DNA of 64,000 bases from Xylocopilactobacillus apis. GTDB lineage: Bacteria; Bacillota; Bacilli; Lactobacillales; Lactobacillaceae. The translations under genes were made by a program, and so were the position numbers. Shown in pieces: positions 55,683 to 64,000 of this stretch. The notes below the pieces were generated by a model. It had not been told where the DNA came from, did not search any database, and saw nothing but the letters and a program-made list of their open reading frames with translations. The stretch is from the NCBI RefSeq assembly GCF_033095965.1, contig NZ_AP026801.1:372001-436000 (forward strand), read 5' to 3'. The first letter of the stretch is position 1. Each line of letters begins with the position of its first letter.

Positions 55683-57782
55683 ATGGCCGCAAAACGAGAA
55701 TTTCCACTCGCTAAAACGAGAAATATCGGTATTATGGCCCATATCGATGCGGGAAAAACAACAACTACAGAGAGAATTCTTTTTTATACTGGTAAAATTC
55801 ACAAGATTGGTGAAACCCATGAAGGTGCATCTCAGATGGACTGGATGGAAGAAGAACAAGAACGTGGAATTACGATCACTTCTGCTGCAACTACAGCTCA
55901 GTGGAAAGATTATCGAATCAATATCATTGATACCCCAGGACACGTTGACTTTACAATCGAGGTTGAACGTTCTTTACGTGTATTAGATGGAGTTATTACA
56001 GTTTTGGATGCTCAATCTGGAGTAGAACCGCAGACAGAAAATGTTTGGCGCCAGGCTGCTAACTATAACGTTCCAAATATTGTTTTCGTTAACAAAATGG
56101 ATAAAATTGGAGCTGATTTTGATTATTCAGTTCAAACAATTCATGATCGTTTGCAGGCAAATGCTCATGCAATCCAAATCCCAATTGGAGCAGAAGATCA
56201 ATTCAGCGGAATTATCGATTTAATTACTATGCAGGCTTACGTTTATGACGTAGACGAAATTGGTGATAAATGGGATACTGTTGAAATTCCGGCAGAATAT
56301 CAAGATAAAGCTAAAAAAATGCATGATGAGTTAGTTGAAGCTGTTGCTGATGTTAATGATGATGTCATGGAAAAATATCTTAACGGTGAAGAAATCACTG
56401 TTGAAGAATTAAAAGCTGGTATTCGTCGGGCAACTATTGATCTTAAATTCTTTCCTGTTTTAGTAGGTTCAGCATTTAAGAATAAAGGTGTTCAAATGCT
56501 TTTGGACGCAGTAGTTGATTATCTTCCATCACCTCTTGAAGTTAGACCTTATATTGCTCATAAACCAGGAACTGAAGAAGATGTTGAATTAACTGCAGGT
56601 GATGATAAACCATTTGCTGCCTTGGCATTTAAGATTGCAACAGATCCGTTTGTTGGACGTTTAACTTATATTCGTGTTTATACGGGATCTCTACCATCAG
56701 GTTCTTATGTTTTAAATGCAACTAAAGACTCACGTGAACGTGTTGGGCGTCTTCTTCAAATGCACGCTAATCACCGGACAGAAATTTCTGAAGTATTCTC
56801 AGGAGATATTGCAGCAGCAATTGGTTTGAAGAATACAACAACAGGGGATTCTCTAACTGATGTTAATAATCCGTTAATTCTTGAATCAATGGTCTTCCCA
56901 GACCCAGTTATTCAGGTTTCAATTGAACCAGATTCAAAAGAAGATCGTGATAAACTAGATGTGGCTTTACAAAAACTCGCTGAAGAAGATCCTACTTTCC
57001 AAGCAGAAACAAATGCCGAAACTGGTCAGACTTTGATCGCTGGAATGGGTGAATTGCATTTGGATATCATGGTTGAAAGAATGCGCCGTGAATTCAAGGT
57101 AGCAGCTAAAGTTGGTGAACCACAAGTTGCTTACCGAGAAACATTTACTAAACCAGCTTCTGCTCAAGGTAAATTTGTTCGTCAGAGTGGTGGTAAAGGT
57201 CAATATGGTGATGTTTATATTGAATTTACACCAAACGAAGAAGGAAAAGGCTTTGAATTTGAGAATGCGATCGTTGGTGGGGTTGTTCCTCGTGAATATA
57301 TTCCATCAGTCGAAGCTGGTTTGAAAGAAGCAATGGCTAACGGTGTTTTAGCTGGATATCCATTGATTGACGTTAAAGCAAGACTTTACGATGGTTCTTA
57401 CCATGAAGTCGATTCATCTGAAGCTGCTTTCAAGGTTGCTGCATCTATTTCATTACATGAAGCTGCTAAAAAAGCTGGTGCTGTGATTTTGGAACCAATC
57501 ATGAAAGTTGAAGTTATCGTACCTGAAGAATATCTTGGTGATATTATGGGTCAGATTACTGCTCGTCGTGGTCGAGTTGAAGGAATGGAAGCTCGTGGTA
57601 ATGCTCAGGTAGTTAATGGTTTTGTTCCATTAGCTGAAATGTTTGGGTATGCAACTACTTTACGTTCTGCAACTCAGGGACGTGGTACTTTCACAATGAC
57701 TTTTGATCACTATGAAGCTGTACCTAAGTCAATTCAAGAAGAAATTATCAAGAAAAACGGTGGTAATTCTTCTGATAAATAA
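55683..57782 (+). CDS. fusA: Elongation factor G
   Basis: Translocase GTPase, 699 aa. G1 [10 protein letters not shown]3 DTPGHVDF and G4 NKMDK are intact, and domains II-V follow. GAGGAAG upstream. A terminator follows rather than tuf or the S10 operon. Confidence 0.98.
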   Translation: MAAKREFPLAKTRNIGIMAHIDAGKTTTTERILFYTGKIHKIGETHEGASQMDWMEEEQERGITITSAATTAQWKDYRINIIDTPGHVDFTIEVERSLRVLDGVITVLDAQSGVEPQTENVWRQAANYNVPNIVFVNKMDKIGADFDYSVQTIHDRLQANAHAIQIPIGAEDQFSGIIDLITMQAYVYDVDEIGDKWDTVEIPAEYQDKAKKMHDELVEAVADVNDDVMEKYLNGEEITVEELKAGIRRATIDLKFFPVLVGSAFKNKGVQMLLDAVVDYLPSPLEVRPYIAHKPGTEEDVELTAGDDKPFAALAFKIATDPFVGRLTYIRVYTGSLPSGSYVLNATKDSRERVGRLLQMHANHRTEISEVFSGDIAAAIGLKNTTTGDSLTDVNNPLILESMVFPDPVIQVSIEPDSKEDRDKLDVALQKLAEEDPTFQAETNAETGQTLIAGMGELHLDIMVERMRREFKVAAKVGEPQVAYRETFTKPASAQGKFVRQSGGKGQYGDVYIEFTPNEEGKGFEFENAIVGGVVPREYIPSVEAGLKEAMANGVLAGYPLIDVKARLYDGSYHEVDSSEAAFKVAASISLHEAAKKAGAVILEPIMKVEVIVPEEYLGDIMGQITARRGRVEGMEARGNAQVVNGFVPLAEMFGYATTLRSATQGRGTFTMTFDHYEAVPKSIQEEIIKKNGGNSSDK

Positions 57783-57785
57783 AAA

Positions 57786-57806
57786 TTAGGCCTGATGGCC
57801 TTTTTT
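57786..57806 (+). terminator. Intrinsic terminator after fusA
   Basis: Short GC stem AGGCC / GGCCT with a TGAT loop and six T immediately after. It overlaps the A-rich end of fusA. Confidence 0.6.
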
Positions 57807-57859
57807 ATTTTCAAAATTTTCATGATCATCACTTACTGCAATATACAGGAGTGATTTTT

Positions 57860-58573
57860 TTGTTTAGAATAGAGGCTATGAGTATAAATCAAAAACTGGT
57901 ACAAGTAAAAGACTTAACAATGGGGTTTGAAAAAAGACCCCTTTTTAATAATTTGAATTTGACAATTGAACAAGGAGACTTTTTGTCAATTATCGGTCCT
58001 AACGGAACGGGAAAGAGCACTTTACTCCACATAATTATGAAAAAACTGACTCCTAAAAGTGGTAAGGTTGAATATGTTGGAAGCAATTTTGGGCCTAGTA
58101 AAATTAGTTTTGTTCCACAAACACGTAATATTTCTGAAAACTACCCTCTGAACATATTTAGTTTTGTTGGTTTACGATTGTTTAATAATCTAATTCCTTG
58201 GTTAACTAAAAGCGATAAGCAAAAAGTTAGTGAAGCAATAGAAAAAGTAAGATTAACTGATAAGTCGGATAATCTGTTAGCGAGTTCTTCGGGTGGTGAA
58301 CAGCAACGGGCGTATATTGCTCAAGCATTAGTTAATAATCCAGAAATGATAATTCTAGATGAACCAACAAATGGCTTAGATGAACGTTCGAAAGATGAAG
58401 TAATGGAAATTTTAAAATTGCTTCAAACTAAAGACAATGTCACGATTGTTTTAGTTACTCATGATCCAGAATCTGTTAAAAATAACAGCACCAAAATTTT
58501 AATGCTTAATGGTGATTCCACTTATTCTGTTGGAGATCAGACACTACTGGAGGATGCCAATGTTAAATTCTGA
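57860..58573 (+). CDS. Metal ABC transporter ATPase, ZnuC/AdcC-type
   Basis: 237-aa ABC ATPase: Walker A GPNGTGKST (46-54), signature SSGGEQQR, Walker B MIILDEPTNGLDE. The neighbouring ABC-3 permease marks it as a zinc- or manganese-type importer. TTG 57860 with GGAG 8 bases upstream is chosen; ATG 57878 is too close to its AGAGG. It overlaps the permease by 14 bases. Confidence 0.88.
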   Translation: MFRIEAMSINQKLVQVKDLTMGFEKRPLFNNLNLTIEQGDFLSIIGPNGTGKSTLLHIIMKKLTPKSGKVEYVGSNFGPSKISFVPQTRNISENYPLNIFSFVGLRLFNNLIPWLTKSDKQKVSEAIEKVRLTDKSDNLLASSSGGEQQRAYIAQALVNNPEMIILDEPTNGLDERSKDEVMEILKLLQTKDNVTIVLVTHDPESVKNNSTKILMLNGDSTYSVGDQTLLEDANVKF

Positions 58574-59351
58574 ATTTATGTTCAATTCTTTTGTATCAGG
58601 GACTGTTATAGCGATAGTCTGTGGCATTATGAGCACCTTTGTTTTAATTAGAAAGTTACCTTTTCTAACTCATATGATTTCTGAAATTGGATTTTCAGGA
58701 GCTGCTTTTGGTATTTTTGCGGGATTACCTCCGATAACGGGGATGTTAATATTCACCACGTTAGCAGCAGTGATGACAAGTGTTGGGGCTAATAAATTTT
58801 CTTCAAATGATGCGCTGGTTAGTGTGATTTCCGCCCTTTTTATGGGATCAGGAGCGTTATTTCTCACTTTAGCTAAGGGGAATGCCAGTTATACAACGAC
58901 TTTGATGTTTGGAAGTATCACAGCAATTACTAAACAAAATGTCATTCAAATTTTAGTTGTTGCAGGGATTGTCTTAATTACAATTTTGTTAATGTTTCGT
59001 CCATTGAAGTTTGATTCCTTCGATCCAATTGCTGCTCAGTATTCGAGTTTAAAAACTTACTGGATTTCCTTAATCTTTTTGATCTTGACAGCATTTACTG
59101 CCAGCGTTGCAGCTCAAATTGTAGGTGCTTTGTTAATATTTGTCCTCTTAACGCTGCCTGCGGCAATTGCTTTTTACTGGGGTAGAAACTTCAGTGAATT
59201 AATTATTTTGAGCGTTTTATGCGCATTAATCGGAACTTGGGGTGGACTTTATTTATCTTATGTTACTGATCTGCCAGTAACTTTCTTCATTACGTTAATT
59301 GAAGCAATTCTCTTCTTTGCAACTTTAATTGCGAAAAAGTTTATTAGATAA
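58560..59351 (+). CDS. Metal ABC transporter permease, ABC-3 family
   Basis: 263-aa permease with 7-8 membrane helices, ZnuB/AdcB-like (HMISEIGFSGAAFGIFAGLP, SNDALVSVISALFMG). ATG 58560 with TGGAGG 6 bases before is preferred; ATG 58554 and an earlier in-frame start are less likely. Substrate (Zn or Mn) is inferred from the binding protein next door. Confidence 0.9.
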   Translation: MLNSEFMFNSFVSGTVIAIVCGIMSTFVLIRKLPFLTHMISEIGFSGAAFGIFAGLPPITGMLIFTTLAAVMTSVGANKFSSNDALVSVISALFMGSGALFLTLAKGNASYTTTLMFGSITAITKQNVIQILVVAGIVLITILLMFRPLKFDSFDPIAAQYSSLKTYWISLIFLILTAFTASVAAQIVGALLIFVLLTLPAAIAFYWGRNFSELIILSVLCALIGTWGGLYLSYVTDLPVTFFITLIEAILFFATLIAKKFIR

Positions 59352-59353
59352 AT

Positions 59354-60262
59354 TTAGTTTTTATTGTTCATTAATAGTTTTTCTAGCTTGTCATAGATAT
59401 CAAGCTGCCATTTGATGTAAGTTAAATTTTTCGGCTTATTTTCAGTTAAGTAAAGAATTGGAATCTGATATTTTTTTGCATCCTTTAAAATCGATTTTGT
59501 TGTATTGTTTTCAGCTTGAATATTATGTAAGTAAAAGGCGACACGATGATTTCTAAAATCATCAACCACAGTTTGTGCATCTTTGATTGCGGGATCAGTT
59601 TCGTTTTCAATTGCTTTAGAAAATGCGGGATTATTTATCGTAAACCCTAAGTTATTCAATGCATAATCAAAAATTGGTTCGCTTACGTCGACGAAAGAAT
59701 TGGATTTTAAAGATTTAATTACAGCTGATTTTTTATAGATTGGTTCCATTGACTTTAGATACTTTTTGGCGTTTGTAGAAAAATATTTTTTGTTTTCTGG
59801 TTGAAGATCGCTAAGTTTTGCAGTTAGATACTTGGTGTATTTCTCCATAATTTCATAATCAAACCATAAGTGAGGGTTAGCGCCGCTTTTTTTGTGAGCA
59901 ATATCACGTCCCACATTAATCCACGGCTGTTTGTTAACGATCGGATTAACCCAGTCGTCGTATCCCAACCCGTTACTGACAACTAAATCAGCATTTGAAA
60001 CAAATCTAGTAGTTTGAGTTGTCGGTTTAAAATCGTGGGGATCGACATGCGGATTATCGATAACGGATTTAACTGTTCCTTTATTGCCAACAACTTTACC
60101 AGCAGCTTCGGCATAGATGTCAGTTGTAGTGACAATATTTATTTTTTGATGATTTTTATCTTGGGTTGAGTTTTTAGGACTGCCGCTGAACAGAATTAAT
60201 CCGAGAAAAAGGGCAGCTAAAAACGATGCAATTATAATTACGATTATTCTTGTTTTCTTCAT
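59354..60262 (-). CDS. Metal-binding substrate protein, ZnuA/AdcA-type
   Basis: About 302-aa cluster A-I metal-binding protein. NPHVDPHDFKP and later NPHLWFDYEIM carry the metal ligands, as in Zn/Mn binding proteins. The N-terminus is one hydrophobic helix (RIIVIIIASFLAALFLGLIL) without a lipobox cysteine, so it looks like a signal anchor. No His-rich loop typical of zinc-specific members. ATG 60262 (MKKTRI) is favoured over 60280; neither has a strong RBS. It is convergent with the permease, with 2 bases between. Confidence 0.88.
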   Translation of the reverse strand: MKKTRIIVIIIASFLAALFLGLILFSGSPKNSTQDKNHQKINIVTTTDIYAEAAGKVVGNKGTVKSVIDNPHVDPHDFKPTTQTTRFVSNADLVVSNGLGYDDWVNPIVNKQPWINVGRDIAHKKSGANPHLWFDYEIMEKYTKYLTAKLSDLQPENKKYFSTNAKKYLKSMEPIYKKSAVIKSLKSNSFVDVSEPIFDYALNNLGFTINNPAFSKAIENETDPAIKDAQTVVDDFRNHRVAFYLHNIQAENNTTKSILKDAKKYQIPILYLTENKPKNLTYIKWQLDIYDKLEKLLMNNKN

Positions 60263-60296
60263 TTGAACCAATTCTATCATATTCGTTTTAAATATC

Positions 60297-60325
60297 TTGA
60301 TTTTTATAAAAAAATGTTTTATGAT
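60297..60325 (+). promoter_or_regulatory. rpoB promoter
   Basis: -35 TTGATT (60297-60302), 17 bases, -10 TATGAT (60320-60325), the same hexamers and spacing as the lysA promoter. Start at about 60332. Confidence 0.72.
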
Positions 60326-60331
60326 GTTGAA

Positions 60332-60531
60332 TTATAATTAAACTTGGGTTACAATTGTTAAACAAAGATAGAGACTCTGTTTTGATCTATTGTCCATTAC
60401 AGTGATTCCTACATATATCAATTTTTTGAGTATGTGGGATTTTTTTTGCTCTAGGAGACTAAAAAAATGTTAATTTTTTTTAAAGTTTCGTGGGCTAAAG
60501 ATCTGTCTTGATACTAAGAAGGAGTGTATAA
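60332..60531 (+). ncRNA. rpoB leader RNA (Lacto-rpoB-like)
   Basis: A leader of about 200 bases with several self-complementary parts lies between the promoter and rpoB. A structured rpoB leader restricted to lactic acid bacteria (Lacto-rpoB motif) has been described. I place this here by position and family, not by matching the exact motif. It includes a terminator hairpin. Confidence 0.5.
60404..60448 (+). terminator. Terminator/attenuator in the rpoB leader
   Basis: Stem TCCTACATA / TATGTGGGA (one G-U), then a run of eight to nine T, about 85-95 bases before the rpoB start. Read-through or antitermination would be needed to reach rpoB. Confidence 0.7.
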
Positions 60532-63500
60532 ATGGCTGAACATAGCGTGAATTATGGTAAACATCAAGTACGAAAAAGCTTTTCCCGCATCAAAGATGTT
60601 TTAAAAATACCAAATTTAATTGACATTCAGACCAAATCATTTCAGTGGTTTCTTGATGAAGGAATTACAGAAATGTTTAATGATGTTATGCCAATTGATG
60701 ATTTCAAAGGTATTTTGACACTTGAATATAACGGCTATTCTTTTAAAGAACCAAAATATTCAGTTGATGAGGCTAGAGAAAGAGATACAAATTACTCGAT
60801 GCCGATGTATGTGAATTTACGGCTTACTAATAATGAAACTGGTGAAATAAAAACTCAAGATGTTTTCTTTGGTGATTTTCCAATGATGACTAATGAAGGA
60901 ACTTTCATTATTAATGGTGCTGAACGAGTAATTGTTTCCCAATTAATGAGATCTCCCGGAGTTTATTTCAACAGTTCAACCGATAAAAACAGTATTGTCA
61001 ACTATGGCACGACGGTAATTCCAAACCGTGGTGCATGGCTTGAATTTGAGTCTGACAGTAAAGAATTAGCATATGCAAGAATCGATCGTACGCGTAAGAT
61101 TCCAATTACAGTTTTAATTAGAGCACTTGGCTTTGGCTCAGACAGTACGATTACCGAAATTTTTGGTGACGATGATTCATTGCAGTTAACAATGGAAAAA
61201 GATATTCATAAGAATTCTTCTGATTCTAGAACTGATGAAGCCTTGAAAGAAATTTATGAACGCTTACGTCCTGGTGAACCGAAAACTGCTGAAAGTTCTC
61301 GTTCACTTTTATATGCTCGATTCTTTGATCCAAAACGTTATGATTTAGCATCAGTTGGCCGATATAAAATCAACAAAAAACTCTCATTAGAAAACCGCTT
61401 GGTTGGTTTAACTTTGGCAGAGACATTGGTTGATCCGGATACTGGTGAAGTTATTGCTTCTAAAGGTACTAAAATTGATCGCCAGTTAATGGAAGGCAGC
61501 GGTAAAGAGGATGAAGAAAAGACACCTTTAAAACGTTACCTCCGAAGGATGGACTTTAAAACTCGCTCATTTATGCCTTCTCAAGATGGTGTATTGGAAG
61601 ATGAAGTTGTAGTTCAATCGATTAAAGTTTACAGTCCAAATGATCCAGAACAAGTTGTTGAATTAATTGGTAATGCAAATATTCCAGAATCAGTTCATCA
61701 ATTAACAGTTGCTGATATTATTTCTGCAGTTAATTATTTCTTGAACCTTCGTTATGGTATTGGAACTACTGATGATATTGACCATTTAGGGAATCGACGC
61801 ATTCGTTCAGTGGGTGAATTGTTACAAAATCAATTTAGAATTGGTTTAACTAGAATGGAACGAGTTGTGCGTGAAAGAATGTCAATTCAAGATCCTTTGA
61901 CAGTTACTCCACAGCAATTGGTTAATATTCGACCAGTAGTTGCAGCTATTAAGGAATTCTTTGGTTCATCTCAATTATCCCAGTTTATGGATCAGACAAA
62001 TCCTTTAGGAGAATTGACTCATAAGCGTCGTTTAAGTGCCTTGGGACCTGGTGGTTTGACTCGTGATCGTGCCGGATATGAAGTACGTGACGTTCACTAC
62101 ACCCATTATGGAAGAATGTGTCCGATTGAAACTCCTGAAGGGCCAAATATTGGATTAATTAACAGTTTGGCAACGTATGCGGTTGTTAATAAATATGGTT
62201 TCATCGAAACGCCTTATCGTCGTGTTAGCTGGAAAACCCACAAAGTTACTGATAAAATCGATTATTTAACAGCTGATGAAGAAGATAATTACACGATTGC
62301 TCAGGCTAACTCTCCTTTAAAACCAAATGGTAGTTTTTCTGAAGATACCGTTCTCGCAAGACACAAAGACGATAATATTGAAACAACTCCTGAACATGTT
62401 GACTACATGGACGTTTCACCTAAACAGGTAGTTGCAGTTGCTACGGCTTGTATCCCATTCTTGGAAAATGATGACTCGAACCGAGCATTGATGGGAGCAA
62501 ACATGCAGCGTCAGGCAGTGCCTTTGATTCAACCTCATGCACCAATTGTTGGAACGGGGATGGAATATATTGCAGCTCATGATTCTGGTTTAGCAGTTCT
62601 TGCAGAACATGAAGGTACAGTTGAATATGTCGATGCTAATCAGATTAGAGTTCGCCGCGATGATATGACTTTAGATACTTATAAGATGATGATCCATCGC
62701 AGGTCAAATGCAGGTAAAGATTATCATCAGCGCCCAATCGTTAAACAGGGAGATCATGTAGATAAGAGTGAGATCATCGCTGATGGTCCAGCAATGTCTA
62801 ATGGTGAGCTGGCTCTAGGGCAAAATCCGTTAGTTGCCTTTATGACTTGGAACATGTACAACTACGAAGATGCCATTATTCTTTCCGAACGTTTAGTTAA
62901 AGATGATGTTTATACTTCAATTCATATTGAAGAGTACATTTCAGAATCCCGTGATACTAAATTAGGACCTGAAGAAGTAACTCGTGAAATTCCTAATGTT
63001 GGTGAGGATGCTTTAAAAGATCTTGATGAATTAGGGGTTGTTAGAATTGGTGCTGAAGTTCGTGAAGGAGATATCTTAGTTGGTAAGGTAACTCCGAAAG
63101 GAATGACTGAATTATCAGCTGAAGAGAGATTGCTTCATGCAATTTTTGGTGAAAAATCACGAGAAGTTCGTGATACGTCGCTTCGAGTTCCTCACGGCGG
63201 CGATGGAATTATTCAAAAGGTTAAAATCTTTACAAGAGAAGCTGGAGATGAATTACCGCCTGGAGTTAACATGTTGGTTCGAGTTTTTGTGGCTCAAAAA
63301 CGTAAGATCCAAGTAGGGGATAAGATGGCAGGCCGTCACGGAAACAAAGGTACAGTTTCAATCGTTGTACCAGAAGAAGATATGCCATTTATGCCGGATG
63401 GTACACCAGTTGATATTCTCTTGTCACCAATGGGTGTTCCATCTCGTATGAATATTGGACAGGTGTTAGAACTTCACTTAGGTTTAGCTGCTAAAAAATT

Positions 63501-64000
63501 AGGAATTGATATTGCAACTCCTGTATTTGATGGAGTAACTGATAAAGACCTTTGGAGTACAGTCAGAAAAGCTGGGATGGATGCTGATGGTAAGACTTAT
63601 CTCTATGATGGACGAACGGGTGAACCGTTTGAAAACAAAGTTTCAGTTGGAGTCATGTACTACATGAAGTTATCTCATATGGTTGATGATAAACTTCATG
63701 CACGTTCAATTGGACCATACTCATTAGTTACTCAGCAGCCATTAGGCGGTAAAGCACAATTTGGTGGACAGCGTTTTGGTGAAATGGAAGTTTGGGCACT
63801 GGAAGCATACGGTGCAGCTCATACTCTTCAAGAAATTTTGACCTATAAATCTGACGATGTTACCGGTCGTGTTAAGACCTATGAAGCAATCGTTAAAGGA
63901 GAAACGATTCCAGCACCAAGTGTGCCAGAATCATTCCGTGTCTTAATTAAAGAACTGCAGTCATTAGGCTTAGATATTCGAGTTCTTGATGCTCAAAAGA
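60532..64000 (+). CDS. rpoB: RNA polymerase beta subunit, 5' part
   Basis: Starts [20 protein letters not shown] behind GAAGGAG and stays open to the window edge, 1156 codons, so only about the last 4-5% is missing. The rifampicin region reads [20 protein letters not shown] then [13 protein letters not shown], which is wild-type-like. The [19 protein letters not shown] block near the end is also clear. Confidence 0.98.
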   Translation, partial: MAEHSVNYGKHQVRKSFSRIKDVLKIPNLIDIQTKSFQWFLDEGITEMFNDVMPIDDFKGILTLEYNGYSFKEPKYSVDEARERDTNYSMPMYVNLRLTNNETGEIKTQDVFFGDFPMMTNEGTFIINGAERVIVSQLMRSPGVYFNSSTDKNSIVNYGTTVIPNRGAWLEFESDSKELAYARIDRTRKIPITVLIRALGFGSDSTITEIFGDDDSLQLTMEKDIHKNSSDSRTDEALKEIYERLRPGEPKTAESSRSLLYARFFDPKRYDLASVGRYKINKKLSLENRLVGLTLAETLVDPDTGEVIASKGTKIDRQLMEGSGKEDEEKTPLKRYLRRMDFKTRSFMPSQDGVLEDEVVVQSIKVYSPNDPEQVVELIGNANIPESVHQLTVADIISAVNYFLNLRYGIGTTDDIDHLGNRRIRSVGELLQNQFRIGLTRMERVVRERMSIQDPLTVTPQQLVNIRPVVAAIKEFFGSSQLSQFMDQTNPLGELTHKRRLSALGPGGLTRDRAGYEVRDVHYTHYGRMCPIETPEGPNIGLINSLATYAVVNKYGFIETPYRRVSWKTHKVTDKIDYLTADEEDNYTIAQANSPLKPNGSFSEDTVLARHKDDNIETTPEHVDYMDVSPKQVVAVATACIPFLENDDSNRALMGANMQRQAVPLIQPHAPIVGTGMEYIAAHDSGLAVLAEHEGTVEYVDANQIRVRRDDMTLDTYKMMIHRRSNAGKDYHQRPIVKQGDHVDKSEIIADGPAMSNGELALGQNPLVAFMTWNMYNYEDAIILSERLVKDDVYTSIHIEEYISESRDTKLGPEEVTREIPNVGEDALKDLDELGVVRIGAEVREGDILVGKVTPKGMTELSAEERLLHAIFGEKSREVRDTSLRVPHGGDGIIQKVKIFTREAGDELPPGVNMLVRVFVAQKRKIQVGDKMAGRHGNKGTVSIVVPEEDMPFMPDGTPVDILLSPMGVPSRMNIGQVLELHLGLAAKKLGIDIATPVFDGVTDKDLWSTVRKAGMDADGKTYLYDGRTGEPFENKVSVGVMYYMKLSHMVDDKLHARSIGPYSLVTQQPLGGKAQFGGQRFGEMEVWALEAYGAAHTLQEILTYKSDDVTGRVKTYEAIVKGETIPAPSVPESFRVLIKELQSLGLDIRVLDAQK

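Noticed and set aside
57821-57850. Zinc or manganese repressor operator before the metal ABC genes
   Set aside because: The TGATCATCA-like sequence is palindromic only by chance and does not match Zur, AdcR or MntR sites.

Overview
The window is a stretch of low-GC Gram-positive chromosome, almost certainly from the family Lactobacillaceae. The evidence is the AT-rich coding sequence with frequent TTG starts, strong AGGAGG-type ribosome binding sites, the conserved hprK-lgt-gpsA-trxB-pgm and uvrB-uvrA-rapZ-yvcK-whiA blocks, a LiaX-type cell-envelope operon, a ctsR-clpC pair without mcsAB, and a structured rpoB leader. The genus cannot be fixed from sequence alone. Almost everything is ordinary core genome. 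I see no rRNA, tRNA, insertion sequence, prophage or CRISPR array.

Layout. 0-5.8 kb: end of hpf, then secA, prfB (RF2 with a programmed +1 frameshift) and ftsE-ftsX. 5.8-10.7 kb: phosphate uptake operon pstS-C-A-B-B and phoU, with no phoPR beside it. 10.8-12.8 kb: LiaX-like DUF4097 protein, a small membrane protein and a YvlD/LiaZ-like membrane protein. 12.9-26.9 kb: hprK, lgt, gpsA, trxB, pgm, an HD phosphohydrolase, uvrB, uvrA, rapZ, yvcK, whiA. 27-28 kb: an Rpn-type PD-(D/E)XK nuclease gene, the only clearly accessory element. 28-38.2 kb: a complete lysine/diaminopimelate locus. lysC-dapF run leftward and lysA-dapH-dapL-dapA-dapB-patA-asd run rightward from one control region holding two divergent lysine riboswitches. 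patA carries a frameshift. 38.2-48.1 kb: HAD phosphatase, ung, pta, tsaE, two nucleases, an aldo/keto reductase, a prepilin peptidase, deoC, and ppk-ppx. 48.2-53.5 kb: ctsR, clpC and the two U32 tRNA-hydroxylation genes. 53.5-64 kb: an esterase-like hydrolase, a tiny conserved-looking gene, rpsL-rpsG-fusA, a zinc/manganese-type ABC transporter, and rpoB, which runs off the window.

The main regulatory interest is the lysine control region at about 30.3-31.1 kb. Two aptamers face away from each other and share a 95-bp perfect inverted repeat. Each has its own promoter with the same TTGATT-17-TAT(G/C)AT geometry and its own intrinsic terminator. Lysine should therefore shut off both arms of the pathway. 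Other readable control points are a CtsR operator overlapping the start region of ctsR, a promoter, leader and terminator in front of rpoB, a strong promoter for the str operon, and the RF2 autoregulatory frameshift.

The most useful observations for a second look are the twin riboswitch inverted repeat, the single-base frameshift in the G-run of patA within an otherwise intact pathway, the rearranged position of the str operon relative to rpoB, the metal-binding protein encoded convergently to its ABC transporter and lacking a lipobox, and the extended SecA N-terminus. I found no convincing evidence of a wholly new multi-gene system.
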